NCBI RefSeq assembly: GCF_004341395.1
Contig: NZ_SLXT01000022.1
Location: forward strand, 1 to 52,670
DNA length: 52,670 nucleotides
Reading direction: 5' to 3'
From: Heliophilum fasciatum
Lineage (GTDB): Bacteria > Bacillota > Desulfitobacteriia > Heliobacteriales > Heliobacteriaceae
Shown: one piece after another, positions 16,808 to 26,541 of the stretch
Numbering within the stretch: the first letter of the stretch is position 1
Layout: each line of letters begins with the position of its first letter
Notes under the pieces: model-generated
What the model saw: only the letters and a program-made list of their open reading frames with translations
What the model was told of the DNA's origin: nothing
Databases searched by the model: none
Position numbers and translations under genes: made by a program

Positions 16808-19800
16808 ATGCCTGCAAATTTTGATTTCTTACAAGAAAAACCGGAATATGCCTTATTCGCTACCGCTTGCATCGAAGCGGAGCGCGTGCTGGCCACCTCG
16901 CCGGCCATGTCGGCCATCGGCAGCCGCAAGGCTTTTGAGCTAGCCGTCAAATGGGTCTACGCTGCCGACAACACCCTTCGTGCGCCTTATAAGAACAATT
17001 TGCAGTCATTGATTCACGAACCATCCTTCAAATTCGCCGTCGATCAGCGCACCTGGAGTAAACTGCCCTACATCATCAAGCTCGGCAACCTGGCCGTCCA
17101 TACGGAAAAAGCCATCAGTTCGGGAGAAGCCATCGGGGCGCTCGCGGCATTGTTTGAATTCGTCCAGTGGATCGATTATTGCTACGGCGCGACCTATGAC
17201 GATCGCCGTTTTGACGAAGCGCTGCTGCCCGCGGCCAAAGTCATCCTGGACGAAGGGGCGATCAAAGCCGGGGAAAGCCTGCTGGAACAAAAGGAAGCTG
17301 AAATCGAAGCGCTCCGTGCCCGGATTGCCGCCATGAGCGATCAACTTACGGCCGGCAAAGAAGAACATCAGGAAGAACGCCACTTCACACCGGAAGACCT
17401 TTCGGAGTTCCACACGCGCAAAAAATACATCGACGTGGACTTAAAGCTGCTGGGTTGGAAGTTCGGTGATGATGTCAAGGAAGAAGTAGAACTTCCGGGC
17501 ATGCCTAATGCCCAAGGCGTCGGCCGCGCCGATTATGTGCTTTACGGCAAAGACAACCTGCCTCTTGCCGTGATCGAAGCGAAGCGTACCTCCAAAGACC
17601 CGCGGCAAGGCAGCCAGCAGGCCAAGCTCTACGCCGACTGCCTGGAGCGCATGACCGGGCGGCGACCGATGATTTTCACCACCAACGGTTTTGAAACCTA
17701 TTTCTCCGACGGCACAGCGCCGGAACGCCAGGTCAGCGGCATTTTCGCCAAAAGGGATCTGGAAAAGCTGCTTCACCGTCGCGGCCAAGGCAAAGGCAGA
17801 GCGCTTCGTGATATCACCATCAGCGACAAGATCACCGATCGCTACTATCAAAAGGAAGCGATCCGCGCTGTTGGTGATCACATCACCCAGGGGCACCGCA
17901 AAGCCTTGCTCGTCATGGCTACCGGCACCGGCAAAACCCGCACGGCCGCCAGTTTGACTGATGTGCTGTCCCGTGGCGGCTATGTGACCAATGTGTTGTT
18001 TTTGGCTGACCGGACGGCGCTGGTCAAACAAGCCAAGGACGATTTCAAGCGGCATCTGCCCGATATGTCGCTTTGCAATCTCGTCAGCAACAAAGATGAT
18101 CGCAACGCCCGCATCGTCTTTTCCACCTATCCCACCATGCTCAACGCCATCGACAGCATCAAAAACGATGACGGCAAGCTTTTATTTACGCCGGCTCATT
18201 TTGATTTGATCATCATTGATGAAGCCCATCGCAGCATCTTCAAAAAATACCGTGTGATCTTTGAATACTTTGATGCGATCATTGTCGGGTTGACGGCCAC
18301 GCCCAAGACGGATGTTGATCGCAATACCTACGATTTTTTTGAGATGGAAAAAGGCGTACCGACCTATGCTTATCCCTACGAAACGGCCGTCGAGCACGAT
18401 CATGTGCTGGTGCCTTACTACAATATTGAAGTCAAAACTAAATTCCTGGAGCAGGGCATCCGTTATGACGAGCTTTCCGACGAAGACAAAGCCCGCTATG
18501 AAGAAGATTTCACTGATGAAGACGGTGCCATGCCCGACTTCATCCCTTCGCCGGAATTAAATGAATACATTTTCAACCATGGGACGATCGACATGGTCTT
18601 GCAAGATCTGATGACGCAAGGCCTGAAAGTGGCCGGCGGCGACCGGCTGGGCAAAACGATCATCTTTGCCCAGCGCAAAGAGCATGCGCAAGTGATCGTG
18701 GATCGCTTTGCCAAGCTGTACCCGCAGTACGGTGGTGCCTTTGCCAAGCGTGTGGTCTGTGACGATAACTATGCCCAGACGATCATTGACGATTTTAAGC
18801 AAGCGGAAAAAGCGCCCCATATTGCTGTGTCTGTGGATATGATGGATACGGGCATCGATGTGCCCGAAGTGGTCAACCTGGTTTTTTTCAAGCGCGTGCG
18901 CTCCAAGACCAAGTTCTGGCAGATGATCGGCCGCGGTACACGGCTTTGTAAAAACCTTTTTGGCGACGGCCAAGATAAAAAGCATTTTGTCATCTTTGAC
19001 TATCTCGGCAACTTTGAATTTTTCCGTCAGCATCAAGAAGGCTTGCCTGGCAACGAAACCGAGAGCCTTTCTGAAGCGATCTTCGCTAAGCGGGTGCGCT
19101 TGATTCATCATCTTCAGCAGGCTGCTTTTATCGATGAACCCTTTCAGGCGCTGCGCGCGGAATGGATCGCCATCGTCGTGGGGCAGATTCAAGCGTTAAA
19201 TACGGAACTGGTCGCCGTCAAGTTGCAGCGGCGCTTTGTGGAGCGATACAAAGAGACCGCCGCTTTTGCTTGCTTGAGCGATACTGATAAAAGTGATTTG
19301 ATCAAGTACCTGGCACCGCTGGTTTATATGGAAGATACCGATGAGTTTGCCAAGCGCTTTGACAACTTTATGTACGGCATGATGCTGGCTCAGATCGAAG
19401 GCACGGCGCAGTTTAAGAAGGGCAGGAAGCAACTGCTCACCATCTGCACGGAACTTTCCCGGCGGGCGGTGATTCCGCAGATCAAAGCCAAACTGGATCT
19501 GATCAACACCATCGGTACCGAGGAATTCTGGAAGAACGTCAATCTGCTCTGTTTAGAGCATGTCCGGGCGGAACTGCGCAGTTTGATCCAATTCATCGTC
19601 GATGAAGGCAAAGGCGGCCTTATCTATACGAATCTGGCTGATCAGGTGCTGGAAGTTAAAGAAGGGGAAGCTCTTTATCAAGCCTATGACTTTGAAGATT
19701 ATAAGCTCAAAGTTAACCGCTATATTGAAAATCACCGTGACCATGTGGCGATTCACAAGCTGCGCAACAATATGCCCCTTACGGCGCTGGACTATCGGAG

Positions 19801-20158
19801 CTTGGAGCAGATCTTTACGGGGGAACTGGGTACGGCCGACGATTACCGGCGGGAGTTTCACGATACGCCTTTTGGCTTGCTTGTGCGTAAGATTGCTAAG
19901 TTGGAATATGAAGCAGCTTCTGCTGCCTTTTCGGAATTTATCAATGATCAGTCGCTGACGCAGGCGCAGATCGTCTTTGTCAAGAAGGTGATCGATTATG
20001 TGGTGCAAAATGGTTACATTGAAGATGTGAAGGAGTTGTTAAAGACGCCTTTTGATAAGCCCCAAACGTTTACCCGGCTTTTTGACGAGACGAAGCAGAA
20101 GAAGATCATGGATCTGGTGAAGCATATTAAGGAGAATGCTGTGAAGGTTGTGGGGTAA
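16808..20158 (+). CDS. hsdR: Type I restriction-modification system, restriction/translocase subunit
   Basis: A 1116-residue motor-nuclease. Start ATG 16808 follows GAGGTGA; a GTG three codons upstream is less likely. Residues about 1-125 look like a DUF4145-type N-terminal domain, then a coiled coil. The nuclease domain has a PD-(D/E)xK core with ADYVLYG and VIEAKRT (near 238-260). The helicase has Walker A ATGTGKTRTA, the DEAH-type motif IIIDEAHRS, the TATP motif and the motif VI block MIGRGTRLC. The C-terminal region mediates assembly with HsdM. It starts 20 bp after hsdS. The domain order resembles EcoEI-like HsdR. It appears complete. Confidence 0.94.
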   Translation: MPANFDFLQEKPEYALFATACIEAERVLATSPAMSAIGSRKAFELAVKWVYAADNTLRAPYKNNLQSLIHEPSFKFAVDQRTWSKLPYIIKLGNLAVHTEKAISSGEAIGALAALFEFVQWIDYCYGATYDDRRFDEALLPAAKVILDEGAIKAGESLLEQKEAEIEALRARIAAMSDQLTAGKEEHQEERHFTPEDLSEFHTRKKYIDVDLKLLGWKFGDDVKEEVELPGMPNAQGVGRADYVLYGKDNLPLAVIEAKRTSKDPRQGSQQAKLYADCLERMTGRRPMIFTTNGFETYFSDGTAPERQVSGIFAKRDLEKLLHRRGQGKGRALRDITISDKITDRYYQKEAIRAVGDHITQGHRKALLVMATGTGKTRTAASLTDVLSRGGYVTNVLFLADRTALVKQAKDDFKRHLPDMSLCNLVSNKDDRNARIVFSTYPTMLNAIDSIKNDDGKLLFTPAHFDLIIIDEAHRSIFKKYRVIFEYFDAIIVGLTATPKTDVDRNTYDFFEMEKGVPTYAYPYETAVEHDHVLVPYYNIEVKTKFLEQGIRYDELSDEDKARYEEDFTDEDGAMPDFIPSPELNEYIFNHGTIDMVLQDLMTQGLKVAGGDRLGKTIIFAQRKEHAQVIVDRFAKLYPQYGGAFAKRVVCDDNYAQTIIDDFKQAEKAPHIAVSVDMMDTGIDVPEVVNLVFFKRVRSKTKFWQMIGRGTRLCKNLFGDGQDKKHFVIFDYLGNFEFFRQHQEGLPGNETESLSEAIFAKRVRLIHHLQQAAFIDEPFQALRAEWIAIVVGQIQALNTELVAVKLQRRFVERYKETAAFACLSDTDKSDLIKYLAPLVYMEDTDEFAKRFDNFMYGMMLAQIEGTAQFKKGRKQLLTICTELSRRAVIPQIKAKLDLINTIGTEEFWKNVNLLCLEHVRAELRSLIQFIVDEGKGGLIYTNLADQVLEVKEGEALYQAYDFEDYKLKVNRYIENHRDHVAIHKLRNNMPLTALDYRSLEQIFTGELGTADDYRREFHDTPFGLLVRKIAKLEYEAASAAFSEFINDQSLTQAQIVFVKKVIDYVVQNGYIEDVKELLKTPFDKPQTFTRLFDETKQKKIMDLVKHIKENAVKVVG

Positions 20159-20263
20159 GTAATCATGCCTAAGAAAACGCTACTTTGTTGAAACGCGCTT
20201 ATTATGGATATAATCGGATCATGGGCTGGAATATACCGCGATGAGATGCAGAAAGGGTTAGAA

Positions 20264-21292
20264 ATGATGGCAAGAGCAGATCTATTAAAAAAAATATTTC
20301 GCGGGTATATGCTGGGTGACCGTCAGATGTTTACGGAAGCAGCCAACGATATCATTGATGAAGAACGCAAAAAAGCCCATGTGATTTTAGCCAATGAACT
20401 CACGCGTATTCTGGAAAACGGTAAGCCGCTTACGACCGGTGGTGCCTTTTATCCGCTGGAGCCGTTACCGAAAGATGTGGATCGTGGAACGGAATTATTG
20501 GAAGTCCGGCAACCGGATCGTTACTTGGATGATTTGATTTTGCTTCCGGAACAGCGAGAGTGTTTGGAGGAAGTGGCCCATGAGTTTCGAGGATGGGACA
20601 TCTTAGAAGCCAATGGGCTGCGGCCACGGCATAAGCTGTTGTTTTGTGGCCCGCCCGGCTGTGGTAAGACGGCATCGGCGGAAGCCTTATCAAGCGAATT
20701 AGGGATTCCTTTGCTGTATGTACGTTTTGATGCGGTTGTGTCGAGCTTGCTTGGGGAAACGTCAGCTAATCTGCGGAAGGTTTTTGAATATGCCGCACGG
20801 GGTTCTTGGGTGCTTTTTTTTGATGAGTTTGATGCGATCGGCCGTTCCCGCGATGATGAGTCTGAACATGGTGAATTAAAGCGGGTGGTCAATTCCTTCT
20901 TGCAGATGCTGGATCGGTTTGCCGGGCGCTCGCTGGTGATTGCGGCGACGAACTTTGAACAATCGCTTGACCCGGCACTTTGGCGCCGATTCGACGAAAT
21001 CATCCGCTTTGATAAGCCGGGGATTGAGCAAATTGCGCAATTGTTACGCAAAAAGCTGGCATCGAAAGGCCGCGCCGATATTTCATTGGACACGTTTGCT
21101 GGGCGGTTGAGTGGGATGAGTCATGCGGAAATCGAACGGATTTGTTTTGATGTTCTGCGGATGACGGTGTTACAAGGTGCATCAAGTTATTCGCTTGACG
21201 ACCTGATGAAAGTGATCAAAAAGCAAGAGGGTCGTAAACAGCTATTAAAGAGTATTGTTGATGGGGAGAAACCGCATATCGCCAAGGAGTGA
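20264..21292 (+). CDS. AAA family ATPase paired with a subtilase (putative defence module)
   Basis: A 342-residue AAA ATPase. The start is put at ATG 20264 (or 20267) because AAAGGG precedes it; the frame is open from 20204 without a site. The N-terminal helical region (MARADLLKKIF) is followed by Walker A GPPGCGKTASAEAL, Walker B LFFDEFDAIG, a sensor-1 Asn in IAATNFEQ and an arginine-finger block WRRFDE. The gene is seven bases from the subtilase gene that follows, and such ATPase/S8-peptidase pairs recur as a two-gene module. Here the pair follows hsdR directly, which suggests a defence island. The target is unknown, and the partner is broken. Confidence 0.8.
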   Translation: MMARADLLKKIFRGYMLGDRQMFTEAANDIIDEERKKAHVILANELTRILENGKPLTTGGAFYPLEPLPKDVDRGTELLEVRQPDRYLDDLILLPEQRECLEEVAHEFRGWDILEANGLRPRHKLLFCGPPGCGKTASAEALSSELGIPLLYVRFDAVVSSLLGETSANLRKVFEYAARGSWVLFFDEFDAIGRSRDDESEHGELKRVVNSFLQMLDRFAGRSLVIAATNFEQSLDPALWRRFDEIIRFDKPGIEQIAQLLRKKLASKGRADISLDTFAGRLSGMSHAEIERICFDVLRMTVLQGASSYSLDDLMKVIKKQEGRKQLLKSIVDGEKPHIAKE

Positions 21293-21299
21293 GTGATAT

Positions 21300-22919
21300 A
21301 TGGCCGTACCACCGGGACATTTTGATCACATTCGCTGGCAACGCTTACCGGAAGTAGCACCAAGGCGAACGAGGTCCGTTATGCCGCCAGGGCCACCTTT
21401 ACAGGAGGATTTTGCTCGCCATGGTCGGCGTATTTTGTACAAAGTTCAAAATACGATTCAAGAAGAAATCGGCAAGCGCGAGGACTTAGGCATCGATCCA
21501 TCACGGCTATTGGTACTTCAACTTTCATTTTTACATGTGAATGAAAGACAGTTATTAGAGCGCCTTGGGCTTACGATTGTTGAAGAAATCGAAAAAAAAA
21601 TTGCGCTGGAAGTACCATACTACACGTTAACGGTAGCATTTAACACAGCTAAGGCACTGGAACAGTTTTTAGACAAAACGGTATCAGGCTGTTATGGAAT
21701 TAGCGATACAGAACGTATACGAGCTTCCAATGGGGATATTGATCCGTTAAAGCTTACATTGACCTTTCTTGACTTGGAAGCAGCTAAAAGGTTTGCTGAT
21801 GATCAACAAATTACCACAACCTACGGGTTGGAGATCAGAAATAAGCAACCCCAAAAGAAATCCTCCCGCACTGCATACCGATTGCTTGTGCAATTTAGTG
21901 ATGCCCATGTGTTGCAAAATTTTCAGCGGGAATTGGAGATGTATCGGCAAGGGCAAATGAATGCCGGTGAATTGACGGCGAATCAGCGGCGTGAGTTATT
22001 TGATGCGATGGAGGATTTTCGCGGACTGACCAGGGAAGATCGAATGGGAGAGCGTATTCGCACAGAGGGAATTAAAGGCGAAGGACCTTTCTTTTTTGAT
22101 GTTGATTTATGGTTCCCTGGAAGGAGTGGTGAACATCTCCGTGAAGTTGAAAGACAATTTCGCAAAGTTGTGGAGCGAACTGGTGGACAGGTAACGGATT
22201 CTCCTAGTGTAGTCGCTGAATCAATGTTGTTAACGAAGGTGCAAGGTTCATTGGCTACGTTGGAGACCCTGCTCAATTATGATCGGGTTGCTCTTGTCGA
22301 TCTTCCACCTCAATTTCCTGCTGCGCAATTTAGTATTTTTCAAGATATTGAATTACCGCAAGATACACTGGAATTACCCAGTGACGCACCTTTGGCTTGC
22401 GTTGTTGATTCAGGTGTCGTTGCCGGGCACCCGTTATTACAAGGAACCGTTGTTGATGAGCGGGATTTTGATTCCGGTGAGAACACCCCAACCGATCTTG
22501 TTGGACATGGAACTCATGTGGCAGGTAGTGTGGTATACGGTGATATTGCTCGATGTGTACAGAGCAATGTTTGGAATCCGCGAGTACGACTTCTTAGCGC
22601 AAAAGTGATGAGGAGGGGCCAGCATAACGATGTAGAATTTGCTGATGAACAACGGGTAGAGACGCAAGTACGAAAGGCGATTCTTACATTTGCCCGGGAA
22701 TACGGTTGTCGAATTTTTAATCTTTCATTTGGACATGCCTTTCGTCCTTATCGAGGTGGGCGACAGTTACCTTGGGCGTTGATGCTTGATGAATTAGCTA
22801 GAGCGGAGAATATTGTGATCATCGTCTCAGCAGGTAATGTATCGAGTCCGGGCATTCCGACAAACACAAGAAACGCGGTCATAATCATGAAAATAAAGCG
22901 ATTCAACCATCGTTGGTAA
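21300..22919 (+). pseudogene. Subtilisin-like (S8) serine peptidase, 3'-truncated
   Basis: A 539-residue frame starting at ATG 21300 with AAGGAG upstream. An N-terminal domain of about 350 residues without known motifs precedes the peptidase domain. The catalytic Asp is in CVVDSGV and the His in GHGTHVAGS. The oxyanion region IIVSAGN is present. The frame then ends in VIIMKIKRFNHRW, before the GTSxAxP block that holds the nucleophile Ser. Relatives continue for roughly 200 residues more. The 3' part has been replaced by sequence leading into a UDG-like gene, so this looks like a deletion junction near 22860-22920. The product is probably inactive as a peptidase. Confidence 0.8.
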
Positions 22920-23338
22920 TCCGGGGTGAGGGCCGACGAACAAGCAAAATGATGCATGTTGGTATTAAGAAAACACAATCCAAATTAGGATATAATGAGC
23001 CCACAGCTACGATCGTCTGGAAGTCAATCATTGATAGTAAAAGAAATGCAACGGATATTATTTTATGGAACATATTTCCCTTTCATCCGTATAAAGATGG
23101 GTTATTATCGAATCGAACGCCATTAGATGCGGAATTAGTAGAAGGGATAAAGTATTTGAATTTGTTACGGAATTTAGTTAAAGATGCCGTGATAATAACT
23201 ATTGGCAAGAAATCGCATGAGACTTTGTTGAGTTGTGAAATAGAGCATTTTGCCGTACCGCATCCGGCAAACGGTGGGGCTAATAAGTATCGACAGGAAA
23301 TAGCAAAATTGCTTAAAGTAATGGTGTCCAATAACTAA
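22913..23338 (+). pseudogene. Uracil-DNA-glycosylase-like protein, 5'-truncated
   Basis: A 141-residue frame from TTG 22913, overlapping the subtilase end by 7 bases. It carries the second half of a UDG-superfamily protein: EPTATIVWKSI, then ILWNIFPFHPYKDGLLSNRTP, and near the end the active-site block AVPHPANGGANKYRQ. The N-terminal part, which holds the GEAPG-type water-activating motif and the pocket loop, is missing. Relatives are about 200 residues long. It probably belongs to the same deletion event as the subtilase. DNA is AT-richer than most of the window. Confidence 0.75.
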
Positions 23339-23391
23339 ACTTCATGTTGACTATAAACAAACGGTCCTACGATCGGTAAGGAGGTATTCTT

Positions 23392-24528
23392 ATGCGAAAA
23401 ATCAGGAGAAAAATTTATTTCCTCCTGCTCGCCGCCATGCTTGCCGGTACCACACCGGCCCTAGCCACTGAACCAACTACATCAACCTTGACCGCCGAAC
23501 CAACCGCACCGGCCATAGCGGCCGAACCAGCTACACCAGCCCTGACTGCCACACCAGCCACACAGGCAGTAACGGTACAACTAAACGGGGTAATCATGCC
23601 ATGGCAAGGCCGCATCATCGATGATCGCACCGTTGTCCCCTTGCGTGCCTTGGCTACGACCTTGGGGCTGGCCGTCGAATGGCACGAGCGTGAACAGAAA
23701 ATCATCCTCCGCGATCCCAAGACCACGATACAACTTCAGATTGGCCAGTACTTTGCCAATGTGAACGGTCACAGATCCTTGCTGACGGTACCGCCGCAAA
23801 TCATTGAAGATCAAACGTACATTCCACTCCGCTTTATCACCCAAAATCTTCATACCCATGCGGTGTGGGATGCTGCCACATCAACGGTTTTCTTGACAAC
23901 GGTCACCGAGAATCCGGTGACCATTGAACCGGTCACCGATGACATGGAAGGTCCGCCGGCCAAGGTGGAAATTCAATATCCCCGGCTAAGAGGCTTGGCT
24001 GATCAAGCCATCGAAGCCAAGTTAAATCAACAGATCCGTGATCGCGTCATGGAATTCAAAAAAGCCACTCTCGCTCAAGCGGAAGAAAACCGGCAAGAAT
24101 TGAGCGCCTATCCGGATGCGCCGATTGATCGCTTTTACATCGGCAGCAACTATGAAATCACCTTCAATCAAGCCGACCTGCTCAGTATCCGCTTTACCGA
24201 TGCAACCTACTTCGGCGGCGCCCACGGCATGCATTACCTTCGTTCCTTGACGGCTAACCTTAAAACGGGACAAATCTACCAATTGGATGACTTGTTTCGC
24301 CACAAAGATTACCAAGCCCCAATCAACCAGGCGATTATGGCACAGAACAAAGAGCGCGATTGGCCTTTCGATCCACCTTTTCTCTCCATCGATGATCAAC
24401 AAGAATTTTACCTGTCACCGGACGGCATCGTGATTTACTTCCAAGTCTATCGATATACACCTTACGCTGTTGGCGCACCGGAGTTCACGATCCCGTACAA
24501 GGATCTTCACCATTTGCTGGCACTGTAG
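23392..24528 (+). CDS. Secreted copper-amine-oxidase-like N-domain protein with DUF3298/RsiV-type domain
   Basis: A 378-residue exported protein, ATG 23392 after AAGGAGG. Residues 1-25 are a signal peptide ending ALA-TEP. A low-complexity linker of T/A/P/E repeats (about 27-62) follows. Residues about 63-170 form the copper-amine-oxidase N-terminal-like fold found in many Clostridia surface proteins (DDRTVVPLRALATTLG and YIPLRFITQNL). Residues about 185-378 resemble the DUF4163/DUF3298 pair of RsiV-like proteins (FGGAHGMHYLRS; FYLSPDGIVIYF). There is no membrane anchor, so it may be released or bound through the wall. Substrate unknown. Confidence 0.8.
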   Translation: MRKIRRKIYFLLLAAMLAGTTPALATEPTTSTLTAEPTAPAIAAEPATPALTATPATQAVTVQLNGVIMPWQGRIIDDRTVVPLRALATTLGLAVEWHEREQKIILRDPKTTIQLQIGQYFANVNGHRSLLTVPPQIIEDQTYIPLRFITQNLHTHAVWDAATSTVFLTTVTENPVTIEPVTDDMEGPPAKVEIQYPRLRGLADQAIEAKLNQQIRDRVMEFKKATLAQAEENRQELSAYPDAPIDRFYIGSNYEITFNQADLLSIRFTDATYFGGAHGMHYLRSLTANLKTGQIYQLDDLFRHKDYQAPINQAIMAQNKERDWPFDPPFLSIDDQQEFYLSPDGIVIYFQVYRYTPYAVGAPEFTIPYKDLHHLLAL

Positions 24529-24546
24529 CCCTAAGCGTACAATTAG

Positions 24547-24571
24547 CCCCACCTTGGTAATCAAGGTGGGG
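24547..24571 (+). terminator. Hairpin after the copper-amine-oxidase-like gene
   Basis: CCCCACCTTG / CAAGGTGGGG with a 5-base loop lies 19 bp past the stop codon. There is no T run, so it is a weak terminator or an mRNA-stabilising hairpin. Confidence 0.4.
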
Positions 24572-24655
24572 AACCCGGAGCGTTATTTGGTTTGTTTCAA
24601 CAAGAGATGGAGGCGACTCCGGTAAGAGTAAACTCCTTCAATCACTAATGGAAAA

Positions 24656-24691
24656 ATAAAAAGCCGCCTTGGGCAGGCAGCTTTTTTTATT
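24656..24691 (-). terminator. Terminator of flaG
   Basis: An AAAAGCCGCCT / AGGCaGCTTTTT-type hairpin, with a T run on both strands, lies directly after the flaG stop at 24694. It may also end plus-strand transcripts. Confidence 0.7.
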
Positions 24692-24693
24692 GG

Positions 24694-25113
24694 TTACGCT
24701 TTTTTATCGAGTAAGGCACCGACAAATTCTCTGATTCTGGCCATGGTATCAAGAAATTCGCGACTGGGGATCTCCTTCAATACGCGGTTGTCTCGCTGAT
24801 CCACCACTTGCACCATCAGGCGCTCGGTTTTATCATGCCAAGCAAAGCGCAGGTCCGTATTGATGGCACTTAAAAATTGATTGGCGTCATCCATCAGCTT
24901 GGAAAGCTGATCTTTGGATAGAGTTTTTTCTGCTTCGGTTGCTTGGTTGCGCGTATTCTCCGCTACTGCTGCGTCCGGTGCCTTGGTGGCTTTTACTTCC
25001 GAAGGCACAGGGCTCGGTGCTGTAACGGGGGGATTGCCTGCAGGAGGGGATACTGCAGGGTTGGAGACAGCCCCAAATCCGCCGGTGCTGGTTACGGGGG
25101 ACATGGCCATCAT
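24694..25113 (-). CDS. flaG: Flagellar protein FlaG
   Basis: A 139-residue protein. The start lies in a run of GTG-ATG-ATG-ATG at 25119-25108; the ATG at 25113 has the best spacing from GGAG. The first 70 residues are Pro/Ala/Thr-rich and disordered. The C-terminal 70 residues are the FlaG domain (RFAWHDKTERLMVQVVD, VLKEIPSREFLD), which is found next to flagellin genes and affects filament length. Here no other flagellar gene is nearby, so it stands apart from the main cluster. FlaG is about 110-140 residues in relatives. Confidence 0.85.
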   Translation of the reverse strand: MMAMSPVTSTGGFGAVSNPAVSPPAGNPPVTAPSPVPSEVKATKAPDAAVAENTRNQATEAEKTLSKDQLSKLMDDANQFLSAINTDLRFAWHDKTERLMVQVVDQRDNRVLKEIPSREFLDTMARIREFVGALLDKKA

Positions 25114-25228
25114 CATCACGCTCCATGATTAAGCTCTTAACTTATGATGAAAAATCAGAAAATAACTTCGTTATAATACTATCATAAACATTTACGCTTT
25201 ACTATCAGTAAACGAAGGAGTGCAGCAC

Positions 25229-26389
25229 TTGTCGGATATATTTTTTGAATCGATTATTACAGCGAAGTTTCTTCGGCGCCCGAACCGCTTTATTGTGGAA
25301 TGTTTGCTTAATGGGGAGGAACGGCGGGCCTATTTACCTAATCCGGGGCGGCTCTGGGAACTGCTGTTTCCGGGGACGCTGTTGTATCTGACGGCCAATG
25401 GACCGGAGCAAAAAACGCCCTTTACTGTCGTTGGCGTGGACCGGGACGGACAGGTGATCATGCTGCATACCCATAAGACGAATGATGTGGTGCACCGCTT
25501 GCTGCGGGAGCGTCGGATTCCGGGTCTGGAAGAATGGACGGTGGTTCGCCCGGAGGTATCGGTAGGTAAGCATCGTTTCGATTTTTTGCTTCAGCGGCAG
25601 GGCAAGCCTTTTTATCTGGAAGTGAAATCGTGTACGCTCTTTGAAGGGGCCTTGGCGATGTTCCCCGATGCGGTGACGGAACGGGGCCGGCAGCACTTGG
25701 AAGCGCTGGCGCACATGGCTGCAGACGATGGTATCGATTGCGGTGTGCTTTTTTTGGTGCAGTGGCCGCGGGCGCAATGTTTTTTGCCGGACTATCATAC
25801 GGATTATGCCTTTGCCCGCACTTTTTTGGCGGTCAAGGATCGGTTGTGGATGAGCGCAGTGGCGATATCTTGGAATCAAGAGCTACGCTTGGACGAAGGG
25901 ATTGGCGCGATGACGATTCCTTGGGGGTTTCTTGATGAGGAAGTGCAGGACGGCGGTTGTTACTTGCTCCTGTTGACGCTGGATAAGGAAACGCCTGTGA
26001 CGATCGGGAAGCTCGGTGAACGCACTTTGCCACCGGGGCACTATGTCTATGTGGGCAGTGCCCGGAAAAACTTGACCCAGCGGGTGGAGCGTCATCTGCG
26101 CAAGCGTAAGAATTTTCACTGGCACATTGATTACTTGCGTGATCGGGCCAGCCGGTGTACGGCGCTGGCGGTGCGGACGACGGAAGACTTGGAATGTACC
26201 CTGGCCGCTGCGGTACAGGTGCTGGCGGTTGATGAAGTGGCGGGCTTTGGCGCCTCCGATTGCCGGTGTACGAGCCATCTGTTTCGCTTTGATGCGGAGC
26301 CGGTCAGGGATCGCCGCTTTATGGCCATGGTGCAGCATTTTCGCATGGGACGGTTGGAGGAGCGGTTGTTGCACCACGATGAACGGTAG
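25229..26389 (+). CDS. sfsA: SfsA nuclease fused to a DUF123 GIY-YIG domain
   Basis: A 386-residue fusion. Start TTG 25229 is eight bases after AAGGAG; the GTG at 25220 is too close. Residues about 1-225 are SfsA, the sugar-fermentation-stimulation family now regarded as a nuclease: RRAYLPNPGRLWELL, THKTNDVVHRLL, PFYLEVKSCTL (PD-(D/E)xK-like E-x-K) and FPDAVTERGRQHL. Residues about 240-370 are a DUF123 GIY-YIG-like endonuclease domain (GHYVYVGSARKNLTQRVERH; HWHIDYLRD), with Cys residues in the tail (SDCRCTSHLF). Both domains look complete. The gene is a single unit, flanked by flaG (divergent) and a crotonase. Two nuclease folds in one chain suggest a nucleic-acid processing role. Confidence 0.88.
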   Translation: MSDIFFESIITAKFLRRPNRFIVECLLNGEERRAYLPNPGRLWELLFPGTLLYLTANGPEQKTPFTVVGVDRDGQVIMLHTHKTNDVVHRLLRERRIPGLEEWTVVRPEVSVGKHRFDFLLQRQGKPFYLEVKSCTLFEGALAMFPDAVTERGRQHLEALAHMAADDGIDCGVLFLVQWPRAQCFLPDYHTDYAFARTFLAVKDRLWMSAVAISWNQELRLDEGIGAMTIPWGFLDEEVQDGGCYLLLLTLDKETPVTIGKLGERTLPPGHYVYVGSARKNLTQRVERHLRKRKNFHWHIDYLRDRASRCTALAVRTTEDLECTLAAAVQVLAVDEVAGFGASDCRCTSHLFRFDAEPVRDRRFMAMVQHFRMGRLEERLLHHDER

Positions 26390-26541
26390 GGTTGGTTTGA
26401 AGCAGGATTTGGCCAGGGTTTGTTGAATCTTAAGCGATGGATCTGTGGTTGTGTTTCTGGTGAACGCTGTTATTTTTACGCTCGTCACCGTTGTGCACAG
26501 GGAAACGCTGTCGGGACAACATCATGTAGGAGGAAACAAAC

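Noticed and set aside
17441-18055. Long minus-strand frame inside hsdR
   Set aside because: Shadow frame; the plus-strand gene shows full helicase and nuclease motifs here.
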